Source: Pseudomonas eucalypticola
GTDB lineage: Bacteria; Pseudomonadota; Gammaproteobacteria; Pseudomonadales; Pseudomonadaceae
Length of the DNA stretch: 64,000 nucleotides
Direction: 5' to 3'
NCBI RefSeq assembly: GCF_013374995.1
Contig: NZ_CP056030.1
Location: 3,938,501-4,002,500 of the forward strand
Shown here: piece after piece, positions 17,715 through 26,213 of the stretch
Layout of the letters: each line of letters opens with the position of its first letter
How positions within the stretch are numbered: position 1 is the first letter of the stretch
Translations under genes and position numbers: made by a program
The notes under the pieces: generated by a model
Seen by the model: the letters and a program-made list of their open reading frames with translations, nothing else
What the model was told of the DNA's origin: nothing
Database searches by the model: none

Positions 17715-19934
17715 CTACTGCACAGGCCGCAAGATGAGTACTGCCAGCGGTGGCAGGTTCAGTGACAGCGAGAGCGGCTGGCCATGGCTATGCACCGGTT
17801 CGGTCGCCACCGCGCCACCGTTGCCGTAGTTGGAACCGGCGTAGATCTCAGCGTCACTGTTGAGCACCTCTTCCCAGCGCTCGGCGAAGGGCACGCCAAC
17901 GCGATACCCTTCGCGCGGGACTGGCGTGAAGTTGGCCACCACCAGCAGCGGCTCGCCTGCCTTGCTCCAGCGCAACCAGGCGAACACGCTGTTGGCCGCG
18001 TCATCGCCAATCAACCACTGGAAGCCTTGGGGCACGCAGTCCTGGTCATGCAGCGCGGGCGCTTCGCGGTACAGACGGTTGAGGTCGCCCACCAGCTTCT
18101 GCACGCCCAGGTGGTCGGACTGCTTGAGCAGGTACCAGTCCAGTTCGCTGTCATGGTTCCACTCGCGCCATTGGCCGAACTCGCAGCCCATGAACAACAG
18201 TTTCTTGCCGGGGTGCGCCCACATGAACGTCAGGTAGGCACGCAGGTTGGCGAATTTCTGCCAGCGGTCGCCGGGCATCTTGTCGATCAGCGAGTGCTTG
18301 CCGTGCACCACCTCGTCGTGGGAGATGGGCAAGATGAAGCGTTCGGAATAGGCGTAGATCAACCCGAAACTCAACTCGTTGTGGTGATGGGTGCGGTGGA
18401 TCGGGTCGTTCTGGATGTAGTGAAGCGTGTCGTGCATCCAGCCCATGTTCCATTTGTAGGCAAAGCCCAGGCCGCCCTGCTGGGTGGGTTGGCTGACGCC
18501 CGGCCAGGCGGTGGATTCCTCGGCGATGACCAGCGCACCCGGCGCCTCCAGGGCCACCACATCGTTGAGGTGACGCAGGAAATCGATGGCTTCCAGGTTC
18601 TCGCGGCCACCGTAGCGGTTGGGAATCCATTCGCCCGCCTTGCGCGAATAGTCGCGGTACAACATCGAGGCCACCGCATCCACGCGCAGCCCGTCGACGT
18701 GGAAATGCTTGAGCCAGTGCAGCGCCGAGGCCAGCATGAAGCCGTGCACTTCGGTGCGGCCCAGATTGTAGATCAGCGTATCCCAATCCTGGTGGAAGCC
18801 TTCCAGCGGGTTGTCGTATTCATACAGGGCGGTGCCGTCGAAACGGGCCAGGCCGTGGGTATCGGTGGGGAAATGCGCCGGCACCCAGTCCAGGATCACG
18901 CCAATGCCGCCCTGGTGGCAACGGTCGATGAAGGCGGCGAAATCATCCGGGCTGCCATAACGCGCCGAGGGCGCGAACTGCGACAGCGGCTGATAACCCC
19001 ACGAACCACCGAACGGGTGTTCCATGATCGGCATGAGTTCGATGTGGGTGAAGCCCAGTTGCTGTACATAAGGCACCAGGCGGTCGGCCAGTTCGTGCCA
19101 ATTATAGTTGCGCACCTCGCCTTCTTCGTTGATCTCGCATTGCCAGGAACCGGCGTGCAGTTCGTAGATCGACAACGGCTTGTTCAACCCGTGGTGTTCG
19201 CCGCGTGCCTGCATCCAGGCCTCGTCGCCCCAGGCATGGCTGAGCGGCTGGGCCACCTTGGACGCGGTGGACGGCGGCAGTTCGGTGCGCAGGGCAACGG
19301 GGTCGGCCTTGAGCGGCAGGACACCGTCGTGGCTGAGCACTTCGTACTTGTAGGTCTCGCCCGGTTGCAGACGCGGCACGAAGATCTCCCACACGCCTGA
19401 TGGGTGGCGCAGGCGCATGGGGTGGCGGCGGCCGTCCCAGATGTTGAAGTCCCCCACCACCGACACCCGCCGCGCATTTGGCGCCCACACGGAAAAGCGC
19501 ACGCCGGGCACCCCGTCGACGTTCACGCACTGGGCGCCCAAGGCGCTGCTGAGGTCACGGTGGTTGCCTTCGGCGAACAGGTACAGGTCCATCTCACCCA
19601 GCAGCTCACCAAAGCTGTAGGGGTCTTCGCTGATCTGCTCGCCACCGGCCCATTGCACCTTCAGCAGGTACGGGCGCTGGTCGGGGAATTGGCCGACGAA
19701 CAGCCCCGGCACCTCGCCCTGTTCCAGGGAGCCGCGCTCTTGCTGGGTGTCTTTGTCCAGCACCTGCACGCTGAGCGCCGTGGGCAGGTACGCACGAATA
19801 TATTGCCCACCCGCCCCATCGGCGTGCGGGCCCAGTACCGAAAACGGGTCGCGGTGGTCGGCGCGGATCAGCGCCTCAATGTCCGCCTTCGGCGGGAAAG
19901 CCCCGACCTTGCCCTGTTCCTTGTGCGCGTTCAT
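17715..19934 (-). CDS. glgB: 1,4-alpha-glucan branching enzyme GlgB
   Basis: GlgB makes alpha-1,6 branches in glycogen-like glucan. The 739-residue protein has the N-terminal carbohydrate-binding modules ([14 protein letters not shown] near residue 31; [20 protein letters not shown] near 148) and a GH13 barrel. The barrel shows [19 protein letters not shown], the nucleophile region [12 protein letters not shown], the acid [12 protein letters not shown] and the third acid in [12 protein letters not shown]. It is the last gene of the glgE-treS-glgB operon, starting 3 bp after the treS stop, with its ribosome site GGGGAGAG inside the end of treS. Confidence 0.95.
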   Translation of the reverse strand: MNAHKEQGKVGAFPPKADIEALIRADHRDPFSVLGPHADGAGGQYIRAYLPTALSVQVLDKDTQQERGSLEQGEVPGLFVGQFPDQRPYLLKVQWAGGEQISEDPYSFGELLGEMDLYLFAEGNHRDLSSALGAQCVNVDGVPGVRFSVWAPNARRVSVVGDFNIWDGRRHPMRLRHPSGVWEIFVPRLQPGETYKYEVLSHDGVLPLKADPVALRTELPPSTASKVAQPLSHAWGDEAWMQARGEHHGLNKPLSIYELHAGSWQCEINEEGEVRNYNWHELADRLVPYVQQLGFTHIELMPIMEHPFGGSWGYQPLSQFAPSARYGSPDDFAAFIDRCHQGGIGVILDWVPAHFPTDTHGLARFDGTALYEYDNPLEGFHQDWDTLIYNLGRTEVHGFMLASALHWLKHFHVDGLRVDAVASMLYRDYSRKAGEWIPNRYGGRENLEAIDFLRHLNDVVALEAPGALVIAEESTAWPGVSQPTQQGGLGFAYKWNMGWMHDTLHYIQNDPIHRTHHHNELSFGLIYAYSERFILPISHDEVVHGKHSLIDKMPGDRWQKFANLRAYLTFMWAHPGKKLLFMGCEFGQWREWNHDSELDWYLLKQSDHLGVQKLVGDLNRLYREAPALHDQDCVPQGFQWLIGDDAANSVFAWLRWSKAGEPLLVVANFTPVPREGYRVGVPFAERWEEVLNSDAEIYAGSNYGNGGAVATEPVHSHGQPLSLSLNLPPLAVLILRPVQ

Positions 19935-19937
19935 TTA

Positions 19938-22900
19938 CTACTCTCCCCTGGTACTCAGTAACCCGAACAGCCCATGCAAAGGCACGGCCAGCCAGCTCGG
20001 GCGATTCTCGGCTTCGTATGCGATTTCGTAGCAAGCCTTCTCCAGGCTGAACAGCTCCAGTGCCGCGCGTTCACCATCGGCGTCCTGCCAGGCATGGGCC
20101 AGGCTGGCCGTGGCCAGGCCATAGGCCTCGATGAACGCATGGCGGGCTTCGTGCAAATAACGTTTACCCACGCGCTGGCGGGCCTGCTCGGCTTCGGGGC
20201 GGTCATCCACACCCTGGGCGTTGCGCATGGCCATGGCGGCAGCGTAGTCGAAAGAGCGCAGCACGCCGCTGACGTCCTTGTAGGGGCTGTACTTGGCCCG
20301 GCGCTCTTCCAGCGGCCGTGCCGGCTCGCCTTCAAAGTCGATGATGTAGGCATCGCCCTGCACCACCAGCACCTGGCCCAGGTGCAGGTCGCCATGCACG
20401 CGCATGATCAGCCCGCCCACCGCTTGCTGGCTGAGCTGGTCGATGTGGCTGAGCAGCGACGTGCGCTGCTTGAGCAGGTCGTCGACCAAACCGCGGTCTT
20501 CCTCGGCCAACTCGTGGTAATGCTGCTCCAGCAATTGCAAGGCGCGCTCCAGCTGGGCGCTGACACTGCTGCTCCAGCCCTGGGCATCCTTCTTGCCGCT
20601 GGGGCTGGCCTTGAAGTCGGGATTATCGGTAGGCGCAGCCAGGACCTGGTGCATCTCGCCCAGGCGTTGGCCCAGCAAGCCGGCGAAGTCAGCCAGCTCG
20701 CCCAGCGCGTTGTAGTGCTGTTCCTGATCGGAGTGGCCCAGTTGCAGCTCGTCGCGAATGGCCCGCTCCAGGTTATTCTGGGTCCAGGCCCAGGCGTCGC
20801 CCTGGTTGTTCAGGTAACCCTGGGCGATCATTAACAGGTGTGGCACGCCATGGTCATCGACGCGGCTGACCGACCCCAGCAGCGGCGAGATATTGGCGAA
20901 GCCGGCGGCCGTGAGGTAGGCACCCATTTCCAGTTCCGGGTGAACGCCGCCACTGACCCGGCGGATCATCTTCAGCACCATGCTGCCCCCCACCACTACC
21001 GAGCTGTTGGACTGCTCGGCGGACAGGTAGCGCACTTCAGGCTCGGCGGCCAGGTTCAGACGTGCCAGTTCGGGGGTGGCAGCGAAGTGAATCTTGCCCT
21101 CCTCGCAGGTGAGCACGGTGCCGGCCTTGAAGCCCTGCACCACGGCGCGAATGAAACTCTCCAAAACGAAGGCATCGGTGATCAACCCCACCTGGCGGTT
21201 GCGTCGCACCCGTGACAAGGCCAACTGATGGGGCAAGGCACTGCTGGGCTGGTCTTCACCCAGCAGGCCGAACGGGAACTGGTAGCGGCTGACCTGACCG
21301 CCGCTGCGCACCTCGATTTCACTGAGCAGCACCGGGCTGGTGGGCGTGCCGAAGCGAACGCCGTAGGCAATCCGTACCTGATCGATGGCAGTGTCCTTGC
21401 CGGCGAACCAGCGGCGTTTGGGCAGGTATTGCGGCAGGGCCTGGGTTTCCAGGCTGCTGCGCGACGGTTCTTCCAGGAGCTCTTCCATACGTTTTTTCAA
21501 CACCAGGGTGAGGAAGTCGGGCAGCGGCTGGGCCGGCTCAACGTGCCAGCTGGGCATCTGCGCTGCGGTGGCCAGCAGAAACCAGTAGAAACCATAGGGC
21601 GGCAAGGTCAGCAAAAAGTTCAGTTGGCCGATGGGCGGGAACGCACTGCCCCCCAGCATTTCCACCGGCACCATGCCGGCGTACTGGGAAAGGTCCAGCT
21701 CGGCGGCCTGAGCGGCGCGCGAAACGTTGGCCACGCACAGCACCAGTTCATTCTTGCCGTCGGGGCTGGTGTACTCGCGAATATAGGCCAGGATGCGCCG
21801 ATTGCTGGGCGACAGCATCTTCAGGCTGCCGCGGCCAAACGCTTTCTGTTGCTTGCGCACGGCCAGCAGGCGCCGGGTCCAGTTGAGCAGTGAGTGAGGG
21901 TCATTGGATTGGGTCTCGACGTTCACCGACTGGTAACCGTAGAGCGGGTCCATGATCGGCGGCAGCACCAGGCTGGCGGGGTCGGCGCGAGAAAAACCGC
22001 CGTTGCGGTCGATGGACCACTGCATGGGGGTGCGGACGCCATCGCGGTCGCCCAGGTAAATGTTGTCGCCCATGCCGATTTCGTCACCGTAATACAGGGT
22101 CGGTGTACCCGGCATGGACAGCAGCAGGCTGTTGAGCAACTCGATGCGCCGACGGTCGCGCTCCAGCAACGGCGCCAGGCGCCGACGAATGCCCAGGTTG
22201 ATGCGCGCACGGCGGTCGGCGGCGTAGTAGTTCCACAGGTAATCGCGCTCGCGGTCGGTGACCATTTCCAAGGTCAACTCATCGTGGTTGCGCAGGAAAA
22301 TCGCCCACTGGCAGTTCGCGGGGATCTCCGGGGTCTGGCGCAGAATATCGGTAATGGGGAAACGGTCTTCCTGGGCCAGGGCCATGTACATGCGCGGCAT
22401 CAGCGGGAAGTGGAACGCCATGTGGCACTCATCGCCGTTGTCGCCGAATACATCACCGAAATACAACTGGGTGTCTTCCGGCCATTGGTTGGCCTCGGCC
22501 AGCAGCATGCGGTCGGGGTAGTTGGCGTCGATCTCGGCACGGATCTGCTTGAGCACCTGGTGGGTTTCGGGCAGGTTCTCGTTGTTCGTGCCATCGCGCT
22601 CGATCAGGTAGGGGATGGCGTCCAGGCGCAGGCCGTCGATGCCCATGTCCAGCCAATAGCGCATGACCCCCAGCACCGCCTTCATCACCTGGGGGTTGTC
22701 GAAATTCAGGTCAGGCTGGTGGGAGTAGAAACGATGCCAGAAGTACTGCCCGGCCACCGGGTCCCAGGTCCAGTTGGACTTTTCCGTGTCCAGGAAGATG
22801 ATTCGCGTGCCGTCGTACTTCTGGTCGGTGTCGGACCACACGTAGAAATCCCGCGCGCGCGACCCGGGCTTGGCCCGGCGGGCACGCTGGAACCAGGGGT

Positions 22901-23255
22901 GCTGGTCCGAGGTGTGGTTGATGACCAGTTCGGTGATCACCCGCAGGCCGCGCTTGTGGGCTTCGGTGATGAACCGCCGCGCGTCGGCCATGGTGCCGTA
23001 GTCGGGGCTCACCGCCTTGTATTCGGCGATGTCATAGCCATCATCGCGGCGCGGCGACGGGTAGAACGGCAACAGCCAGATGGTGTTGACGCCCAGTTCG
23101 GCAATGTAGTCGAGCTTGTCGATCAGGCCTGGAAAATCGCCGATACCATCATTGTTCGAATCGAAAAACGACTTGACGTGTACCTGGTAGATCACCGCGT
23201 CCTTGTACCACAACGGGTCGTTGATAAAGGCCGCGGTGCGGGGTTTCTTCGCCAT
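19938..23255 (-). CDS. treS: Trehalose synthase fused to maltokinase (TreS-Mak)
   Basis: The 1105-residue fusion has an N-terminal GH13 trehalose synthase (residues about 1-540), which interconverts trehalose and maltose. Its motifs are VYQVHVKSFFDSNNDGIGDF, GLRLDAIPYLIERDG with the nucleophile, RMLLAEANQWPED with the acid, and FLRNHDELTLEMV. The C-terminal part (about 600-1105) is the maltokinase that makes maltose-1-phosphate; it includes RVHGDLHLGQVLV, the kinase catalytic-loop motif, and YIIDFEGEPARPLEER, the metal-binding DFE. The fusion passes maltose directly towards GlgE, encoded 13 bp upstream. Confidence 0.94.
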   Translation of the reverse strand: MAKKPRTAAFINDPLWYKDAVIYQVHVKSFFDSNNDGIGDFPGLIDKLDYIAELGVNTIWLLPFYPSPRRDDGYDIAEYKAVSPDYGTMADARRFITEAHKRGLRVITELVINHTSDQHPWFQRARRAKPGSRARDFYVWSDTDQKYDGTRIIFLDTEKSNWTWDPVAGQYFWHRFYSHQPDLNFDNPQVMKAVLGVMRYWLDMGIDGLRLDAIPYLIERDGTNNENLPETHQVLKQIRAEIDANYPDRMLLAEANQWPEDTQLYFGDVFGDNGDECHMAFHFPLMPRMYMALAQEDRFPITDILRQTPEIPANCQWAIFLRNHDELTLEMVTDRERDYLWNYYAADRRARINLGIRRRLAPLLERDRRRIELLNSLLLSMPGTPTLYYGDEIGMGDNIYLGDRDGVRTPMQWSIDRNGGFSRADPASLVLPPIMDPLYGYQSVNVETQSNDPHSLLNWTRRLLAVRKQQKAFGRGSLKMLSPSNRRILAYIREYTSPDGKNELVLCVANVSRAAQAAELDLSQYAGMVPVEMLGGSAFPPIGQLNFLLTLPPYGFYWFLLATAAQMPSWHVEPAQPLPDFLTLVLKKRMEELLEEPSRSSLETQALPQYLPKRRWFAGKDTAIDQVRIAYGVRFGTPTSPVLLSEIEVRSGGQVSRYQFPFGLLGEDQPSSALPHQLALSRVRRNRQVGLITDAFVLESFIRAVVQGFKAGTVLTCEEGKIHFAATPELARLNLAAEPEVRYLSAEQSNSSVVVGGSMVLKMIRRVSGGVHPELEMGAYLTAAGFANISPLLGSVSRVDDHGVPHLLMIAQGYLNNQGDAWAWTQNNLERAIRDELQLGHSDQEQHYNALGELADFAGLLGQRLGEMHQVLAAPTDNPDFKASPSGKKDAQGWSSSVSAQLERALQLLEQHYHELAEEDRGLVDDLLKQRTSLLSHIDQLSQQAVGGLIMRVHGDLHLGQVLVVQGDAYIIDFEGEPARPLEERRAKYSPYKDVSGVLRSFDYAAAMAMRNAQGVDDRPEAEQARQRVGKRYLHEARHAFIEAYGLATASLAHAWQDADGERAALELFSLEKACYEIAYEAENRPSWLAVPLHGLFGLLSTRGE

Positions 23256-23268
23256 GGGTCAGTCCTTT

Positions 23269-25287
23269 TCAGAGCGCCGCGCTGATGCGCCAGATGCCGA
23301 ATGGCTGGTAGCCGGGGTCGATGCGCATCCACTGGGTTTTGCCGTACCAGGTCCAGCGGTGGCCGGTCATCAGGTCTTCGCCCTGGGTGGCCGCGCTGTC
23401 ATCCAGGCCCAGCTCCCACAATGGCAGCTCGAAATGGGCTTCCTGAACGTTGTGCGGGTCGAGGCTGACGGCGATCAGGATGTAATTGCGTCGGTCGGCG
23501 GTGCGCTTGCCGAAATACAGGATGTTGTCATTCCAGCACTGGAAGAACGCCAGGCCCAGGTGGGTTTGCAAGGCCGGGTTCTGGCGGCGGATGCGGTTGA
23601 GCTGGGCGATTTCGGCGATGATATTGCCCGGCTGGGTATAGTCCCGCGGGCGGATCTCGTATTTCTCCGAGTCCAGGTATTCTTCCTTGCCCGGGATAGG
23701 CGCCGCTTCGCACAACTCGAAGCCCGAATACATGCCCCACAACCCTGAACCCATGGTGGCCAGGGCCGCGCGGATGAGGAAGCCGGCGCGGCCGGAATCG
23801 TGCAGGAAAAAGGGGTTGATGTCGGGGGTGTTGACGAAGAAGTTCGGCCGGTAGCAGTCGGACCACGGCGGCTGGTTGAGCTGGGTAAAGTACTCGGTGA
23901 GTTCAGCCTTGGTGTTGCGCCAGGTGAAGTAGGTGTAGCTCTGGGAATAGCCGACCTTGCCCAGGCGCGCCATCATTGCCGGTTTGGTGAATGCCTCGGC
24001 GAGGAACATGACATCAGGGTGTTCCCGGCGCACGTCTTCGATCAGCCATTGCCAAAACGGCAGCGGCTTGGTGTGGGGGTTGTCGACGCGGAAAATCTTG
24101 ACGCCCTCTTCCACCCAGCCCACGACCACATCGCGCAGCGCCAACCATAAACCGGGAATGGCGTCGGCGGCGTAGAAATCGACGTTGACGATATCCTGGT
24201 ATTTCTTCGGTGGGTTTTCCGCGTAGCGGATGGTGCCGTCCGGGCGCCAGCTGAACCAGCCCGGGTGCTCCACCAGCCAAGGGTGGTCCTGGGAGCACTG
24301 GATGGCGAAGTCCAGGGCGATTTCCAAGCCGTGCTCGGCGGCGGCCGCCACCAGGTTGCGGAAATCTTCACGGCTGCCCAGTTGCGGGTGAATGGCTTCG
24401 TGGCCGCCATCGGCGCTGCCGATGGCATACGGGCTGCCCGGATCCTCGGGGCCGGCCTCCAGCGAGTTGTTGCGGCCCTTGCGGTGCTTGCGACCGATGG
24501 GGTGAATGGGCGGGAAATACAGCACGTCGAAGCCCATGTCGCGGATCATCGGCAGGCGGCTGTGCACGTCATTGAAGGTGCCGTGGCGGGCCGGGTCGTC
24601 GGTGATCGAACGGGGGAACAGTTCATACCAGCTGGCGAACTGGGCCCGCTCACGTTCCACCTCAACGGGGAATTCATGGCTCTTGCTCAGGTAGGCACGC
24701 GGGTCGGCCAGGCTCATCAGTGCGGCCGTGTCCTTTTGCAGCAACAGCGCCACCTTGCCGTCCTGATCCAGGCCCTGGAACTCATCGTGCAGGTGCATCA
24801 GCTGGCGGCGCAGGGTCTCTTCGCTTTTTTCGGCGCTCTGCACCAAGTGGCGGCGGCCCTCTTCCAGCTCCAGGCCGATGGGCACGCCTGCGGCGTATTT
24901 CTTTTCCAGCTCGTAGCGGTAGGTGGCGAAGAGGTCGATCCACGCCTCGATGGTGAACACATGGCGGCCCACCTCACTGACGCTGAACTGGCCTTGCCAG
25001 CTGTCGTTGCCCAAGTCCTTCATGGCCGAGCTGTGCCACTGGCTACTGCCCAGCGCGCGCCAGCGCAGCACCACGGCCAGCTTGTCGTGGCCATCGGCGA
25101 ACACTTTGCTGTCCACGGTCAGGCTTTGTCCGGTCACGGCCTTGACCGCGAACTGGCCGCCATCAATGGCGGGCCGGGTGTTTTCGATCACGATCCGAGG
25201 CAGCAGCAAGGCCTGGGACAGGCTCAGTGCCTGCTCGTTGGTTTGCTCGGCCGCCTGGCCGGTTTCGAAGGGTTGATCCGCGGTCAT
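23269..25287 (-). CDS. glgE: Alpha-1,4-glucan:maltose-1-phosphate maltosyltransferase GlgE
   Basis: GlgE extends alpha-glucan chains with maltosyl units from maltose-1-phosphate. The 672-residue GH13_3 protein has an N-terminal all-beta domain and then the barrel, with MGFDVLYFPPIHPIGRKHRK near residue 257, the nucleophile region GVKIFRVDNPHTKP, the acid segment DVMFLAEAFTKP and the NTPDINPFFL loop. ATG 25287 is chosen because GGAG stands 7 bases upstream; an in-frame ATG 11 codons earlier lacks such a site. First gene of the glgE-treS-glgB operon. Glycogen synthase and TreY/TreZ genes, which often lie nearby in Pseudomonas, are not in the window. Confidence 0.94.
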   Translation of the reverse strand: MTADQPFETGQAAEQTNEQALSLSQALLLPRIVIENTRPAIDGGQFAVKAVTGQSLTVDSKVFADGHDKLAVVLRWRALGSSQWHSSAMKDLGNDSWQGQFSVSEVGRHVFTIEAWIDLFATYRYELEKKYAAGVPIGLELEEGRRHLVQSAEKSEETLRRQLMHLHDEFQGLDQDGKVALLLQKDTAALMSLADPRAYLSKSHEFPVEVERERAQFASWYELFPRSITDDPARHGTFNDVHSRLPMIRDMGFDVLYFPPIHPIGRKHRKGRNNSLEAGPEDPGSPYAIGSADGGHEAIHPQLGSREDFRNLVAAAAEHGLEIALDFAIQCSQDHPWLVEHPGWFSWRPDGTIRYAENPPKKYQDIVNVDFYAADAIPGLWLALRDVVVGWVEEGVKIFRVDNPHTKPLPFWQWLIEDVRREHPDVMFLAEAFTKPAMMARLGKVGYSQSYTYFTWRNTKAELTEYFTQLNQPPWSDCYRPNFFVNTPDINPFFLHDSGRAGFLIRAALATMGSGLWGMYSGFELCEAAPIPGKEEYLDSEKYEIRPRDYTQPGNIIAEIAQLNRIRRQNPALQTHLGLAFFQCWNDNILYFGKRTADRRNYILIAVSLDPHNVQEAHFELPLWELGLDDSAATQGEDLMTGHRWTWYGKTQWMRIDPGYQPFGIWRISAAL

Positions 25288-25475
25288 CGAGCATCTCCTA
25301 CACGCCCCAAGGACGCTCATCCATTACCAGAAAAGGCCGGCCAACGCTGCCGACGCATGCATTAAGTTCCGAGCCATGGGGGTGCTGAAAGTTCATCGGC
25401 AATGATGCCCGGGAGTCATCGGCGAAAACCTGGTGTCCAGATCCCTGACAGCCCCACGAACCTGGGAGGAACCCC

Positions 25476-25637
25476 ATGAATATCCCGATTCCCGCCGAAA
25501 CCCCGGACCCCAACATCGACGACCCCACCCTGCCGCCGCCTGACCCCGAGACCGAACCCGACGAGCTGCCGGTCAAGCCCACCGTGCCGCCAACCGTGGG
25601 CGACCCGCCCAGCCAGGAACCGCCGGCACAGCTGTAA
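25476..25637 (+). CDS. Small acidic proline-rich protein of unknown function
   Basis: A 53-codon frame begins at ATG 25476, preceded by a near-ideal ribosome site GGGAGGA five bases away. The product is about one-third proline and rich in Asp/Glu, with no Cys, Trp or Tyr, so it is probably unfolded. It starts MNIPIPAETPDPNIDDP and ends SQEPPAQL. It is divergent from glgE (189 bp between starts). The strong ribosome site and steady amino-acid bias argue for a real gene, but no family was recognised. Confidence 0.6.
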   Translation: MNIPIPAETPDPNIDDPTLPPPDPETEPDELPVKPTVPPTVGDPPSQEPPAQL

Positions 25638-25741
25638 GGTTTTTTTCGCGATAGCGACTACAGAGCATAGATGGGGTGGGAATAAGCGTGACCCGATAGT
25701 CATGAATTTTTTCGCCCCAGCGCCGCGCACCATGCACCCAC

Positions 25742-25764
25742 GTAGCAGCGGACCTGGCCGCGTC
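25742..25764. repeat. Solitary arm of the intergenic inverted-repeat family
   Basis: These 23 bases, starting GTAGCAGCGGACC, are identical to the left arm at 12752-12774, but no right arm follows. It lies in the 308-bp gap between the small proline-rich gene and the DUF3203-like gene. I see nothing else supportable in that gap except the ribosome site GGGAGAGGAG at 25934-25943. Confidence 0.7.
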
Positions 25765-25945
25765 ACGAACGCCCCGCAGTGTCCTGCACAAACAAGGCAG
25801 ACGAGGGTGCATGTCCTGGCATCTCCAACTTTCCCGGATTCCGTGAAGAACCTTTAAATCGGCTGACCGTCGATCAGGCCGAACGGCGCTAATGGGCCGG
25901 GTGCGGTCTAACGTCCGTACACCCATAACAATAGGGAGAGGAGTC

Positions 25946-26185
25946 ATGCCCGTGGAAATTGATGCCAAGACTCAACGCTGCACGCTGATCGAGCAGGACG
26001 TTCGCTATGAAGGGCCTGCCGCCCAGATCCGGATCAGCACCGACGAGCAATTGCGCATGTCCATCGCTGAACTCAACGGCCACCGCGTGCCCATCACCGA
26101 AGTCGAAGCGGACGCCCTGACCGTGGCCGGAGCCGTGGACGGCAGGAAGCACCTGAAGGCCACTACCTCCGGTTCGGTGATCTGA
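25946..26185 (+). CDS. Small conserved protein, probable DUF3203 family
   Basis: The 79-residue product starts MPVEIDAKTQRCTLIEQD and ends with a DALTVAGAVDGRKHLKAT segment that I associate with the Pseudomonas DUF3203 family, of unknown function. The start ATG 25946 follows a strong GGGAGAGGAG ribosome site; an in-frame ATG at 25892 has none. There is no signal peptide or membrane segment. It converges with fcs, ending 28 bp before that gene. Confidence 0.72.
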   Translation: MPVEIDAKTQRCTLIEQDVRYEGPAAQIRISTDEQLRMSIAELNGHRVPITEVEADALTVAGAVDGRKHLKATTSGSVI

Positions 26186-26213
26186 ACCGCTGTGGGGCTG
26201 GGCGCCCCTGCCC

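Noticed and set aside
17700..17722. Another copy of the intergenic repeat after the FMN monooxygenase gene
   Set aside because: Only a short AGCGGACC match, without arms or the central sequence.
17784..19400. A 538-codon plus-strand frame inside glgB
   Set aside because: The glgB frame has all branching-enzyme motifs; the opposite frame is compositional shadow.
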